A stretch of DNA of 6,282 nt from Mucilaginibacter sp. (GTDB lineage Bacteria; Bacteroidota; Bacteroidia; Sphingobacteriales; Sphingobacteriaceae). The notes beneath the pieces are model-generated. The model was not told the origin of the DNA. It saw nothing but the letters and a program-made list of their open reading frames with translations, and did not search any database. This document shows positions 1 to 5,391 of this stretch, one piece after another. The stretch lies in contig JACMRC010000566.1 in NCBI GenBank assembly GCA_014376655.1, forward strand, positions 1 through 6,282, given 5' to 3'. Positions within the stretch are counted from its first letter, which is position 1, and the number at the start of each line of letters is the position of its first letter. Position numbers and translations under genes: made by a program.

Positions 1-250
1 ATTTTCGGCAATGATAGAGGCACGCAGCTGCGAACGCTTTAAGGTATTGTCTGAAAATATTAATGACAAACAGCTATCAGAATTTTATCACGAACTAATG
101 ATAAGTGAGGCCACTCACTATACCATGTTTATTAACCTTGCTAAAAAGCATGCTGTAACTATAGAAGTGGATAAGCGCTGGAAAGAATTCCTTGCCTATG
201 AAGCACAGGTAGTTAAAAACTACGGTAAAGCCGAAACCATCCATGGTTAA
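1..250 (+). CDS. miaE: tRNA-(ms2io6A)-hydroxylase MiaE, 3' end only
   Basis: This is the C-terminal part of a MiaE-type hydroxylase. The family is a ferritin-like di-iron oxygenase that hydroxylates the isopentenyl side chain of ms2i6A at position 37 of tRNAs, in the cytosol. The reading frame is open to the left edge, with the first full codon at base 2, so the ATG at 11 is internal; 82 residues are visible. The sequence shows the family's second pair of metal-ligand motifs: IEARSCERF (visible residues 5-13, with the ligand Glu at 6) and SEATHY (35-40, the ExxH ligands Glu36 and His39). The end, GKAETIHG, looks like a natural C terminus. The N-terminal half with the first ligand set lies outside the window. 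No clear terminator follows directly; a weak 5-bp stem at 312-330 is doubtful. The family call is firm from the motifs. The exact modified base in this species is inferred from the family. Confidence 0.9.
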   Translation, partial: FSAMIEARSCERFKVLSENINDKQLSEFYHELMISEATHYTMFINLAKKHAVTIEVDKRWKEFLAYEAQVVKNYGKAETIHG

Positions 251-685
251 AACAACCGGTGTTTAAACGTTTATCGACACAAAAACCACATTCAGCGATA
301 CATATTTAGATTGCCGCCCGGCTGTCGGCATCTTTAACGTGTAATTTAAACTTGTGAGATAGATTAGAGATTGAAAGAAAGTTTAATACAGTTACCGGGT
401 TAAAGACTAATGACGGCAAAGCAAACTCGTTACAGAAGAAAATTATTTTGCTGTGGTGTATTTAGTTGAGGGGCTCGAGAAACCGCGCGCCCGATTTAGT
501 CAACAACTTGGTAATATTGTTTAATTTGACAACAGATACAGATCAAAACTATACAAACACCTTTATGCCGATACATACAAATAATAATTAACGATATACA
601 AGGATACCCTAATAAGGTAAATCAAAAAATGAGGTGTGAGTTTATTTTGATTTGAGCGTCGCGATTTATTGCGGCGCTTTTTTTG
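251..685. other. gene-free intergenic region with no recognised RNA gene
   Basis: About 435 bp lie between the miaE stop and the end of the gtrA-like gene. I find no convincing coding region on either strand and no tRNA, tmRNA, SRP RNA or riboswitch signature. It holds three things: a weak stem at 312-330 (TGCCG/CGGCA, poor T run); a GC-richer patch at 464-508 that could fold (AGTTG 464-468 with CAACT 504-508, and GGGC 471-474 with GCCC 489-492 inside); and the strong + strand terminator at 656-684. On the - strand, bases 551-544 read TAGTTTTG, which matches the Bacteroidota TAnnTTTG element. No TTG lies at a normal distance from it, and it points away from any gene seen here. Confidence 0.6.
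656..684 (+). terminator. strong intrinsic terminator, + strand, no obvious gene before it
   Basis: A 7-bp stem pairs GCGTCGC (656-662) with GCGGCGC (671-677), with one T-G wobble and an 8-nt loop. Seven T follow at 678-684. The T run fixes the orientation as rightward. The nearest + strand gene upstream is miaE, whose stop is 405 bp before the stem. The terminator therefore ends either a very long miaE 3' UTR or an unannotated transcript. It begins 1 base after the last codon of an 8-codon ORF (629-655). On the - strand the same stem lacks a T run, so it would serve the gtrA-like operon only poorly. Confidence 0.8.
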
Positions 686-1198
686 TTACCCCATTGGGTT
701 TACAGCATCCTGTTTTTTGAAGAAGACAAATGCTTGGGTTATGTAGCTAAACGCTGCTACAAAAATGGTGGTTAATACTTTTGAGGGGGTAGGATACCAG
801 CCCATGTAATCAACAAATAGTTTAAGTAATATATAGTTAAGGCCGATGCATAAAAACGTCACCAGGATAAATCTAAATAGCTGCACCCGCCGCTTCAAAC
901 CCAATTCCTGGAAAACCACATACCGGTTAAGATAGTAGCCAATAGGCAACGTAATACAAAACGCCAGCCACAACGACGCTATATGCGGACTGACGGTTAC
1001 AGTCCCTATAACTACATTATGCTTCCTGAATATTAAGTGATAGTTTACCGCAAACAGGCTAATATCAAGCAGTGTGTTAACACCACCGCAGGCCACATAT
1101 CTAAAAGTTTGTAAAGAAAAGATCCTTCTAAACAACGGATAAAAAAGGTCAATTATAAATAAGATGCTTTTTTTAAGAAACCGGTGGACGCTATGCAT
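686..1198 (-). CDS. GtrA-family multi-pass membrane protein
   Basis: This 170-residue protein matches the GtrA family (PF04138). These are small four-helix inner membrane proteins, some of which flip or translocate lipid-linked sugars for surface polysaccharide glycosylation. Four hydrophobic segments are visible at about 33-55, 71-92, 107-130 and 139-160. Family-typical features are FRYVACGGVNTLLD at 32-45 in the first helix and YLNRYVVF at 89-96 after the second. An N-terminal extension of about 30 residues (hydrophobic 11-27, then RR) precedes the core, making it a little longer than many members. It is the last gene of a three-gene - strand operon. Its ATG overlaps the end of the monooxygenase gene by 8 bp, which suggests translational coupling. 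No glycosyltransferase is beside it, so the sugar or lipid substrate cannot be inferred. The family is confident; the role is not. Confidence 0.88.
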   Translation of the reverse strand: MHSVHRFLKKSILFIIDLFYPLFRRIFSLQTFRYVACGGVNTLLDISLFAVNYHLIFRKHNVVIGTVTVSPHIASLWLAFCITLPIGYYLNRYVVFQELGLKRRVQLFRFILVTFLCIGLNYILLKLFVDYMGWYPTPSKVLTTIFVAAFSYITQAFVFFKKQDAVNPMG

Positions 1199-2795
1199 TT
1201 TTAACCCCTACAACGTTATGTAAATAATTGTCCATCATTTCTATATCAACCACGTCATTAATTAAACCTATGTGCATATCCGGGCGAATGATGAGCGCTT
1301 TATTTTTACCGTCACCAACTTCAAACGCTTTAAATATTTCCAGGTTTTTGGCTGATGGGGGTAGGTAAAAGAAATTAAGATTTGCAGGATAGTTCTGCGT
1401 TATCCACTTAGCCAAAGTAAACAGGTACAGCTCCTGCAGTTTGCCTAATACAATAAGCGTAAAGCCGGGTTTGCTGCACCATTGGTGCAGGTCGGTTTCT
1501 TCCTGTTTCTTTTCATCAAATACTTTTAGGTAGGGTAGGCGGTCGCCGGCTTTAACCTGGGTAGCATTGCTTAAATGCAGACTAATGGCACTGTGGCGGT
1601 AATTAATAAATATTTGCGATACCCGTTTAAAAAAGACCTCGCGTATGCCGTCCTTACCCCAAACAAACTTAAGTAGCTTAGGCAATACCCATTTCTTAAA
1701 TAATAGCGTTAGCCAGTTGGTTGACATCACCACCTTAAACATTTTATCGGTAGTGTTTAACAAGTCTTTGGCTACCGGCATCCGCTCGGCCGCGTAGGTG
1801 TCTAAAACGTTTTCATTAAGTTGATTGTTTACCACGCCTGCCAGCTTCCAACTCAAATTATAAGCATCCTGCAGGCCAGTATTCATGCCCTGCCCGCCAA
1901 CAGGCGAATGAATATGGGCCGCATCGCCAATTAAAAAAACGCGCTGCTTTCTAAAATTATCAGCCATGCGGTGGTGCAGCCTGTAGGTTGTAAACCATTT
2001 AAGCTGCACTACTTTTATTTCTGTTTGGGTAACCTCTTTTAAATGTGGTAGGATATCTTCAAGTTGCAGGTTTTCGGTAGCTTCAACACCTTTGGGCAGG
2101 TTACCTATAGCGCGGTAGCAATTGGCCTCTGGCATTGGGAAGAAACCTGCAAACCCTTTTTTAGATAGATATAAGCCAACTTCTGTTTCACTTAGTTCTT
2201 TATTGTGCAACTCAACATCGGCCAGGTAAAACTCGTGCGCGTAGGTGTCACCATTAAAAGGTATTTGTAACTGCTTGCGTACGGTGCTGTGTGCGCCATC
2301 GGCACCTACCAGCCAATCGGCAGTTAGGTTCACCATTTCTGTGCCCGATTGCAGCTGAACCTCTACCTTTTTATCGACTTGCTTTATAGCAGCAATGTTA
2401 GTATCCCAATAAACGGGACAGCAGTTAGTTGTTAGGAAATCAAGCAGCAAGCGTTCATTCTTACTTTGTTGATATAGATGGATGAATGGGAATTTTGTTA
2501 AACCCTCACCTATATTAGCCATGGATAGGTGCGCCAATACTTTGCCATCATAATTAAACGCTACACCACCAGCCTGTTTACCACCATCAATAACGCGATC
2601 TATCAAACCCATTTGTCGGTATATCTCCAGCGAACGGGCTTGTACGGCCAATGCTTTTGATTGATCTGTAGGGCCTTGTTTGCTATCAATAATAATGGGC
2701 AGCACACCATGCCTTAACAATTGCGCCGCCATCATTAACCCCGATGGGCCGGCACCAACTATTAAAACTTTGGTATGTTGCTCGGTTAATAACAT
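1191..2795 (-). CDS. class A FAD-dependent monooxygenase (PheA/TfdB/MhpA-like)
   Basis: This 534-residue flavoprotein belongs to the p-hydroxybenzoate-hydroxylase-fold group (FAD_binding_3). Members hydroxylate phenolic or other aromatic substrates using NAD(P)H and O2. The three diagnostic motifs are present and in order: the GxGxxG Rossmann motif GAGPSG (14-19) with an acidic residue, Asp37, ending the second strand; the DG motif GADGAHS (164-170); and the GD motif GDAAHIHSPVGGQGMNTG (290-307), which binds the FAD ribityl and pyrophosphate. Residues 399-404 (YRHSAI) and 416-422 (AGDRLPY) match the linker typical of phenol/resorcinol hydroxylase relatives. The rest, about 420-534, fits their C-terminal thioredoxin-like domain, including IIRPDMHIGL (502-511). 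No N-terminal signal peptide is visible, so it is probably cytosolic. The ATG follows directly after the TAA of the methyltransferase gene, and the 3' end overlaps the gtrA-like gene by 8 bp. No ring-cleavage or transport genes are nearby, so catabolic or biosynthetic use is open. A tetracycline-modifying relative is possible but unsupported. Confidence 0.9.
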   Translation of the reverse strand: MLLTEQHTKVLIVGAGPSGLMMAAQLLRHGVLPIIIDSKQGPTDQSKALAVQARSLEIYRQMGLIDRVIDGGKQAGGVAFNYDGKVLAHLSMANIGEGLTKFPFIHLYQQSKNERLLLDFLTTNCCPVYWDTNIAAIKQVDKKVEVQLQSGTEMVNLTADWLVGADGAHSTVRKQLQIPFNGDTYAHEFYLADVELHNKELSETEVGLYLSKKGFAGFFPMPEANCYRAIGNLPKGVEATENLQLEDILPHLKEVTQTEIKVVQLKWFTTYRLHHRMADNFRKQRVFLIGDAAHIHSPVGGQGMNTGLQDAYNLSWKLAGVVNNQLNENVLDTYAAERMPVAKDLLNTTDKMFKVVMSTNWLTLLFKKWVLPKLLKFVWGKDGIREVFFKRVSQIFINYRHSAISLHLSNATQVKAGDRLPYLKVFDEKKQEETDLHQWCSKPGFTLIVLGKLQELYLFTLAKWITQNYPANLNFFYLPPSAKNLEIFKAFEVGDGKNKALIIRPDMHIGLINDVVDIEMMDNYLHNVVGVKNA

Positions 2796-3548
2796 TTAAG
2801 AGAAACGCGATATGATAAAAATGGTTGGTTTTTTATGCAGATCGGGTACCTGGGTTTGCCACTCGGCGATGGTTTTGGTTTGCACAAATTCATCGGCCGC
2901 AGTTAAGTTACTGGCAATACATAACCTGGTTTTTGGGTGCCCGGTCCGTAATATCTCTTCCAGCAACGGGTTATTGCGGAAAGGTGTTTCAATAAATATC
3001 TGCGTTTGATTCAGCCTGTCGGCTAAGCCTTCCAACTCTTTTATCCGTTTACTTCTTTCGACCTTATCAATAGGCAAATAGCCCTGGAAAGCAAAGCTCT
3101 GCCCGTTAAAGCCAGATGCCATCAGCGCCAACAAAATAGAATTTGGCCCAACCAGCGGGACAACCTTTATTCCGCGTTTATGTGCTTCGGCAACAATTTC
3201 TGAACCAGGGTCGGCAACGCCGGGGCAGCCAGCCTCGCTCATTAAACCCACATCCTTGCCTGATTGCAGGCCGATAAAGTAAGGCTTAATGCTTGCACCA
3301 CGAGCGTGCTTGCCGTAATCATGAATAACCAATTCGCTTTGCGGGGTTTTAAGTCCGGCTTCTTTTAAGAAACGGCGTGCAGTTTTTTCGTTCTCTACAA
3401 TATATTCCTTTACGTGGTTTATGGTATCAACCAGGTAAGGGGTAAACGTTTTGGCCGCGGCTTCTTCAGCAAGCGGTACTGGTATTAAAAATAGTGTTCC
3501 GTTGGGCATATTGCAAAATTCGTCATTTTTGTTTAATTTAAGGGGCAT
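2796..3548 (-). CDS. RsmI-like SAM-dependent methyltransferase (tetrapyrrole methylase fold)
   Basis: The protein has the tetrapyrrole (corrin/porphyrin) methylase fold and is closest to RsmI, which 2'-O-methylates C1402 of 16S rRNA. Family signatures in order (numbered from the first ATG) are: GTLFLIP (17-23, opening strand); VENEKTARRFL (51-61, where classical RsmI has AEDTRxT..LL); GLMSEAGCPGVADPG (101-115, SAM-binding loop); VPLVGPNSILLALMASG (130-146); FQGYLP (154-159); and ETPFRN (187-192, in place of YESPHR). At 250 residues it is shorter than classical RsmI (about 285), because the C-terminal extension is missing. Bacteroidota commonly carry such a divergent form, often in addition to a true RsmI, so rRNA as target is likely but unproven. 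The start is uncertain: Met14 (ATG at 3509) would place the conserved GTLFLIP right at the N terminus and free the divergent promoter region. It is the first gene of the operon. Its stop abuts the next ATG with no spacer. Confidence 0.85.
   Translation of the reverse strand: MPLKLNKNDEFCNMPNGTLFLIPVPLAEEAAAKTFTPYLVDTINHVKEYIVENEKTARRFLKEAGLKTPQSELVIHDYGKHARGASIKPYFIGLQSGKDVGLMSEAGCPGVADPGSEIVAEAHKRGIKVVPLVGPNSILLALMASGFNGQSFAFQGYLPIDKVERSKRIKELEGLADRLNQTQIFIETPFRNNPLLEEILRTGHPKTRLCIASNLTAADEFVQTKTIAEWQTQVPDLHKKPTIFIISRFS
3502..3531 (+). promoter_or_regulatory. candidate Bacteroidota promoter for the 3566 gene
   Basis: TTG (3502-3504), a 19-base spacer, then CATTTTTG (3524-3531) match the Bacteroidota TTG / TAnnTTTG pattern except for the first base of the -7 box. 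Transcription would start near 3538, giving a 5' leader of about 28 nt containing GGAG. The element lies inside the first codons of the oppositely oriented methyltransferase gene if that gene starts at 3548. This is a motif match by eye only. Confidence 0.4.
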
Positions 3549-3553
3549 GTAAC

Positions 3554-3557
3554 GGAG
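3554..3557 (+). promoter_or_regulatory. Shine-Dalgarno-like GGAG before the 3566 start
   Basis: GGAG sits 8 nt before the ATG at 3566 and supports that start. It is notable because the other genes in the window show little or no Shine-Dalgarno pairing, as is usual in Bacteroidota. The only other hint is TAGG at 4288-4291 before the ATG at 4298. Confidence 0.5.
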
Positions 3558-3565
3558 ATAGATTT

Positions 3566-4282
3566 ATGAAATCATTAGGCATTAATTGGTTTATAGAGGG
3601 TTCGATAGATTTTGAGTACAAAAAGTACCAGCTATTGGCATACCTGCAAGAGATAAATCGCCACTTTGATAATACCCGCCTATACCCAAACTTAAGCGAC
3701 CTGGTATTTCATTACAATAACCTTATCTGCTTTAAACAAAATAAAACTACACTTCAAAACGCTTTCCCACAGCGGTTAACCAAGGCTGATATCGCAGCTG
3801 TAAAGCTTACTTATCAAAAAATTGTGGAAGATGACAGCACCATGCAAGAAATAGAGCAAATAATTGCTTATGCCCTGCATAAAATGGATCCTGCTATACA
3901 AACAGGTAAAGAGATCTATGATTTTGTAGAGAGTTGTTTAAATATAGACCCGGTTGGCATAATGCCGCTATTACCTTACGATGGTTATTTTTCGTTACGC
4001 AACGGTAAGGAAACAACCAACCATTTGTACGAATATCATTTCACTATTTTTGAGGATAAGGATGATAAGTACAGGGGCATAAACATCCAATTGATAGACA
4101 CTTACCAGCAAAGCATCATTAACACGCCCGAAGCGATGAAGCTGCATCTTATTAAACAAAATAAACATCTACCCAACCCCGCAGTATACTATGTGCATAG
4201 CAATATAACTTTCCCGCTTGAGCAGACTTTACTGCCCGTAGCAAAGCGCTGTTTGGTTAAATACATCTCGGACGCGGCTTAA
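3566..4282 (+). CDS. conserved Bacteroidota hypothetical protein
   Basis: This 238-residue soluble protein has no signal peptide or membrane segment. I recognise it as a type found widely in Bacteroidota as an uncharacterised protein; I know of no assigned function. The N-terminal half (about 15-105) is rich in predicted helix and carries NLSDLVFHYNNL at 42-53. The middle holds the most family-like stretch, KEIYDFVESCLNIDPVGIMPLLPYDGYFSL (115-144). After it come alternating strands (YEYHFTIFE 155-163; YRGINIQLID 169-178) and a conserved-looking end, LPNPAVYYV (202-210) and TLLPVAKRCLVKYI (221-234). No catalytic motif or metal-binding pattern is evident. The start at 3566 is supported by GGAG 8 nt upstream. 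It is divergent from the methyltransferase operon and is followed after 15 bp by the PH-domain gene, probably in one transcript. Confidence 0.85.
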   Translation: MKSLGINWFIEGSIDFEYKKYQLLAYLQEINRHFDNTRLYPNLSDLVFHYNNLICFKQNKTTLQNAFPQRLTKADIAAVKLTYQKIVEDDSTMQEIEQIIAYALHKMDPAIQTGKEIYDFVESCLNIDPVGIMPLLPYDGYFSLRNGKETTNHLYEYHFTIFEDKDDKYRGINIQLIDTYQQSIINTPEAMKLHLIKQNKHLPNPAVYYVHSNITFPLEQTLLPVAKRCLVKYISDAA

Positions 4283-4297
4283 GGTTTTAGGTATAAA

Positions 4298-4720
4298 ATG
4301 GTTTATAAATCAAGAATTAGCCCTGTTTTAATCATCCCGATAATTATAATAATTGGTGGCCTGTCGGTGGTTTACATCGTCGACCGGATATGGGCAGGAC
4401 TTGCTATTAACTTATTAGTTGCAGGTTTTATAGCTCCTATGTTTTTAATGACCCATTATACCATTACCGGTAATAATTTGAATGTACGCTGCGGCTTTTT
4501 TTATAATACAGATATCGATATTTCGGCGATCAGATCAATTGTCGAAACTAATTCTGTGTTAAGCGCGCCGGCCTTATCGTTAGACAGGATAGAGATATTT
4601 TACAATAAATATGACAGCGTTGTTATCTCGCCACCTCATAAAATGGACTTCATAGCCCACTTAAAAAGCATAAATAATAACATAGAGGTAAAGTTAAAAG
4701 AGAAAAAAATATCGAAATAA
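4298..4720 (+). CDS. two-helix membrane protein with bPH_4-like PH domain
   Basis: This 140-residue protein has two closely spaced transmembrane helices (about 8-28 and 33-51) followed by a soluble domain (about 53-123). The domain resembles the bacterial PH domain family bPH_4 (PF06713): YTITGNNLNVRCGFF (54-68), DISAIRSIVETNS (74-86), the characteristic small-residue and LSLDRIEIFYN run (about 89-103), VVISPPHKMDFIAHLK (108-123). A lysine-rich tail ends it. Such proteins are uncharacterised; the topology suggests a membrane anchor with the PH-like domain on one face, probably cytoplasmic. It lies 15 bp after the conserved hypothetical gene, with a weak TAGG 6 nt before the ATG, so the two are probably co-transcribed and may act together. 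No terminator is visible between its stop and the csp promoter, so some read-through into csp is possible. Confidence 0.8.
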   Translation: MVYKSRISPVLIIPIIIIIGGLSVVYIVDRIWAGLAINLLVAGFIAPMFLMTHYTITGNNLNVRCGFFYNTDIDISAIRSIVETNSVLSAPALSLDRIEIFYNKYDSVVISPPHKMDFIAHLKSINNNIEVKLKEKKISK

Positions 4721-4731
4721 TGGGTATAGTA

Positions 4732-4758
4732 TTGAATATTAAATATTTTACTACCTTG
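4732..4758 (+). promoter_or_regulatory. candidate promoter of the first csp gene
   Basis: TTG (4732-4734), 17 bases, then TACCTTG (4752-4758) resembles the Bacteroidota TTG / TAnnTTTG promoter with one T missing from the -7 box. It lies in the 61-bp AT-rich gap after the PH-domain gene and would give a leader of only about 15-20 nt. That is too short for the long structured leader of E. coli cspA. This is a motif match by eye. Confidence 0.35.
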
Positions 4759-4781
4759 CATTAATTTTAAAACAATCAATA

Positions 4782-4970
4782 ATGGCAACAGGAACAGTAA
4801 AATTTTTTAATGACTCTAAAGGCTTCGGTTTCATCAAATCTGAAAGCGGAGAAGAGATCTTTGTACACGTATCAGGCTTAATAGACAAAGTTCGCGAAAA
4901 CGACGAAGTTGAGTACGAAGTACAAAATGGCAAAAAAGGCCTTAACGCGGTAAATGTAAAATTAGCTTAA
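4782..4970 (+). CDS. CspA-family cold shock protein (first of a tandem pair)
   Basis: This 62-residue protein is a single cold shock domain (OB fold) that binds single-stranded RNA or DNA and typically melts mRNA secondary structure in the cytosol. Both nucleic-acid-binding motifs are intact: RNP1 KGFGFI (13-18) and RNP2 IFVHV (26-30). The aromatic patch is built from Phe8, Phe9, Phe15, Phe17 and Phe27; Phe replaces the Trp of E. coli CspA in VKFFN. The end, KKGLNAVNVKLA, is typical, and the length is slightly below the usual 65-70. It has its own terminator and a candidate promoter, so it is probably a single-gene transcript. It is about 63% identical over its length to the second csp product 142 bp downstream. 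Cold induction is plausible but not shown by the sequence. Confidence 0.95.
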   Translation: MATGTVKFFNDSKGFGFIKSESGEEIFVHVSGLIDKVRENDEVEYEVQNGKKGLNAVNVKLA

Positions 4971-4992
4971 AACTATATTTATTCATCGTACT

Positions 4993-5026
4993 AAAAAGTC
5001 TTCCACCAAAATGGAAGGCTTTTTTT
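4993..5026 (+). terminator. intrinsic terminator of the first csp gene
   Basis: A long stem pairs AAAAAGTCTTCCA (4993-5005) with TGGAAGGCTTTTT (5012-5024), with one T-G wobble and a 6-nt CCAAAA loop. The T run is at 5020-5026. Because A and T runs flank the stem, it could also work in the opposite direction, but no - strand gene needs it here. It begins 22 bp after the csp stop. Confidence 0.9.
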
Positions 5027-5082
5027 ATTAGCGATAATTAGGTGGCGAAAAACATATTTATTTAATTATCAATAATATAAGG

Positions 5083-5090
5083 TATCTTTA
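5083..5090 (+). promoter_or_regulatory. candidate -7 box of the second csp gene
   Basis: TATCTTTA matches TAnnTTTG except for the last base. It sits 21 bp before the ATG, much as TACCTTG sits 23 bp before the first csp ATG. No TTG lies at the expected upstream distance (TTTA at 5061-5064 is the nearest candidate), so this promoter is weaker by consensus. A separate promoter is expected because a strong terminator lies just upstream. Confidence 0.3.
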
Positions 5091-5111
5091 CAAAAATTAA
5101 TATAAAATATA

Positions 5112-5303
5112 ATGCAAACAGGAACAGTAAAATTCTTTAATCAGACCAAAGGGTTTGGTTTTATTACCCCTAATGATGGTGGCAAAGAGATTTTTGTACA
5201 CTCAACAGGATTGATCGACAACATCCGTGATAACGATACCGTTAGCTTTGATGTTGAAGATGGCAGAAAAGGTATCAATGCTATAAATGTAAAAGTAGCT
5301 TAA
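5112..5303 (+). CDS. CspA-family cold shock protein (second of a tandem pair)
   Basis: This 63-residue single cold shock domain has RNP1 KGFGFI (13-18) and RNP2 IFVHS (27-31) intact, so it should bind single-stranded RNA like its neighbour. It has one extra residue, in the loop between the RNP motifs (TPNDGGKE against KSESGEE). It differs mainly in that loop and in the acidic second half (NDTVSFDVEDG), while the N-terminal TGTVKFFN and the C-terminal INVKVA are nearly the same. Bases just after the two ATGs are almost identical (AACAGGAACAGTAAAATT in both), consistent with duplication. It has its own downstream terminator and converges with creD. Confidence 0.95.
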   Translation: MQTGTVKFFNQTKGFGFITPNDGGKEIFVHSTGLIDNIRDNDTVSFDVEDGRKGINAINVKVA

Positions 5304-5325
5304 CTATATATTTATCCGTCATTAC

Positions 5326-5359
5326 AAAGCCTTCCCGCTACTTGCCGGAAGGCTTTTTT
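5326..5359 (+). terminator. intrinsic terminator of the second csp gene
   Basis: GCCTTCC (5329-5335) pairs with GGAAGGC (5347-5353). The stem is extended by AAA/TTT pairs, has an 11-nt loop, and is followed by T at 5354-5359. It starts 22 bp after the csp stop, the same distance as in the first csp gene, and shares the GGAAGGCTTTTTT arm with that terminator. It lies between convergent genes. On the - strand the hairpin is followed only by TTTG, so it would be a weak terminator for creD. Confidence 0.88.
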
Positions 5360-5391
5360 GGTTGATAAGGTTTAGGTATTTAGGTTTTTAA

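Noticed and set aside
312..330. Possible terminator of miaE (TGCCG/CGGCA stem)
   Set aside because: The stem is only 5 bp with a 9-nt loop, and it is followed by TCTTT rather than a T run; too weak to call.
464..508. Possible structured RNA with nested AGTTG/CAACT and GGGC/GCCC stems
   Set aside because: The stems are short and separated by unpaired bases, and no known RNA family signature is present; mentioned only as part of the intergenic region.
544..551. TAGTTTTG on the - strand, a perfect TAnnTTTG match
   Set aside because: No TTG lies at the normal upstream distance (nearest TTTG has a 26-base spacer), and no - strand gene lies downstream in the window.
2812..3009. 65-codon + strand open frame
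   Set aside because: It lies wholly inside the methyltransferase gene on the other strand, has no recognisable domain, and is best explained as a shadow frame.
4751..4933. 60-codon - strand open frame
   Set aside because: It is antisense to the first csp gene, whose protein is clearly real; the antisense protein has no family features.
5370..5386. Short direct repeat of TTTAGGT downstream of creD
   Set aside because: Two copies of a 7-base AT-rich word in an AT-rich gap are expected by chance and have no associated feature.
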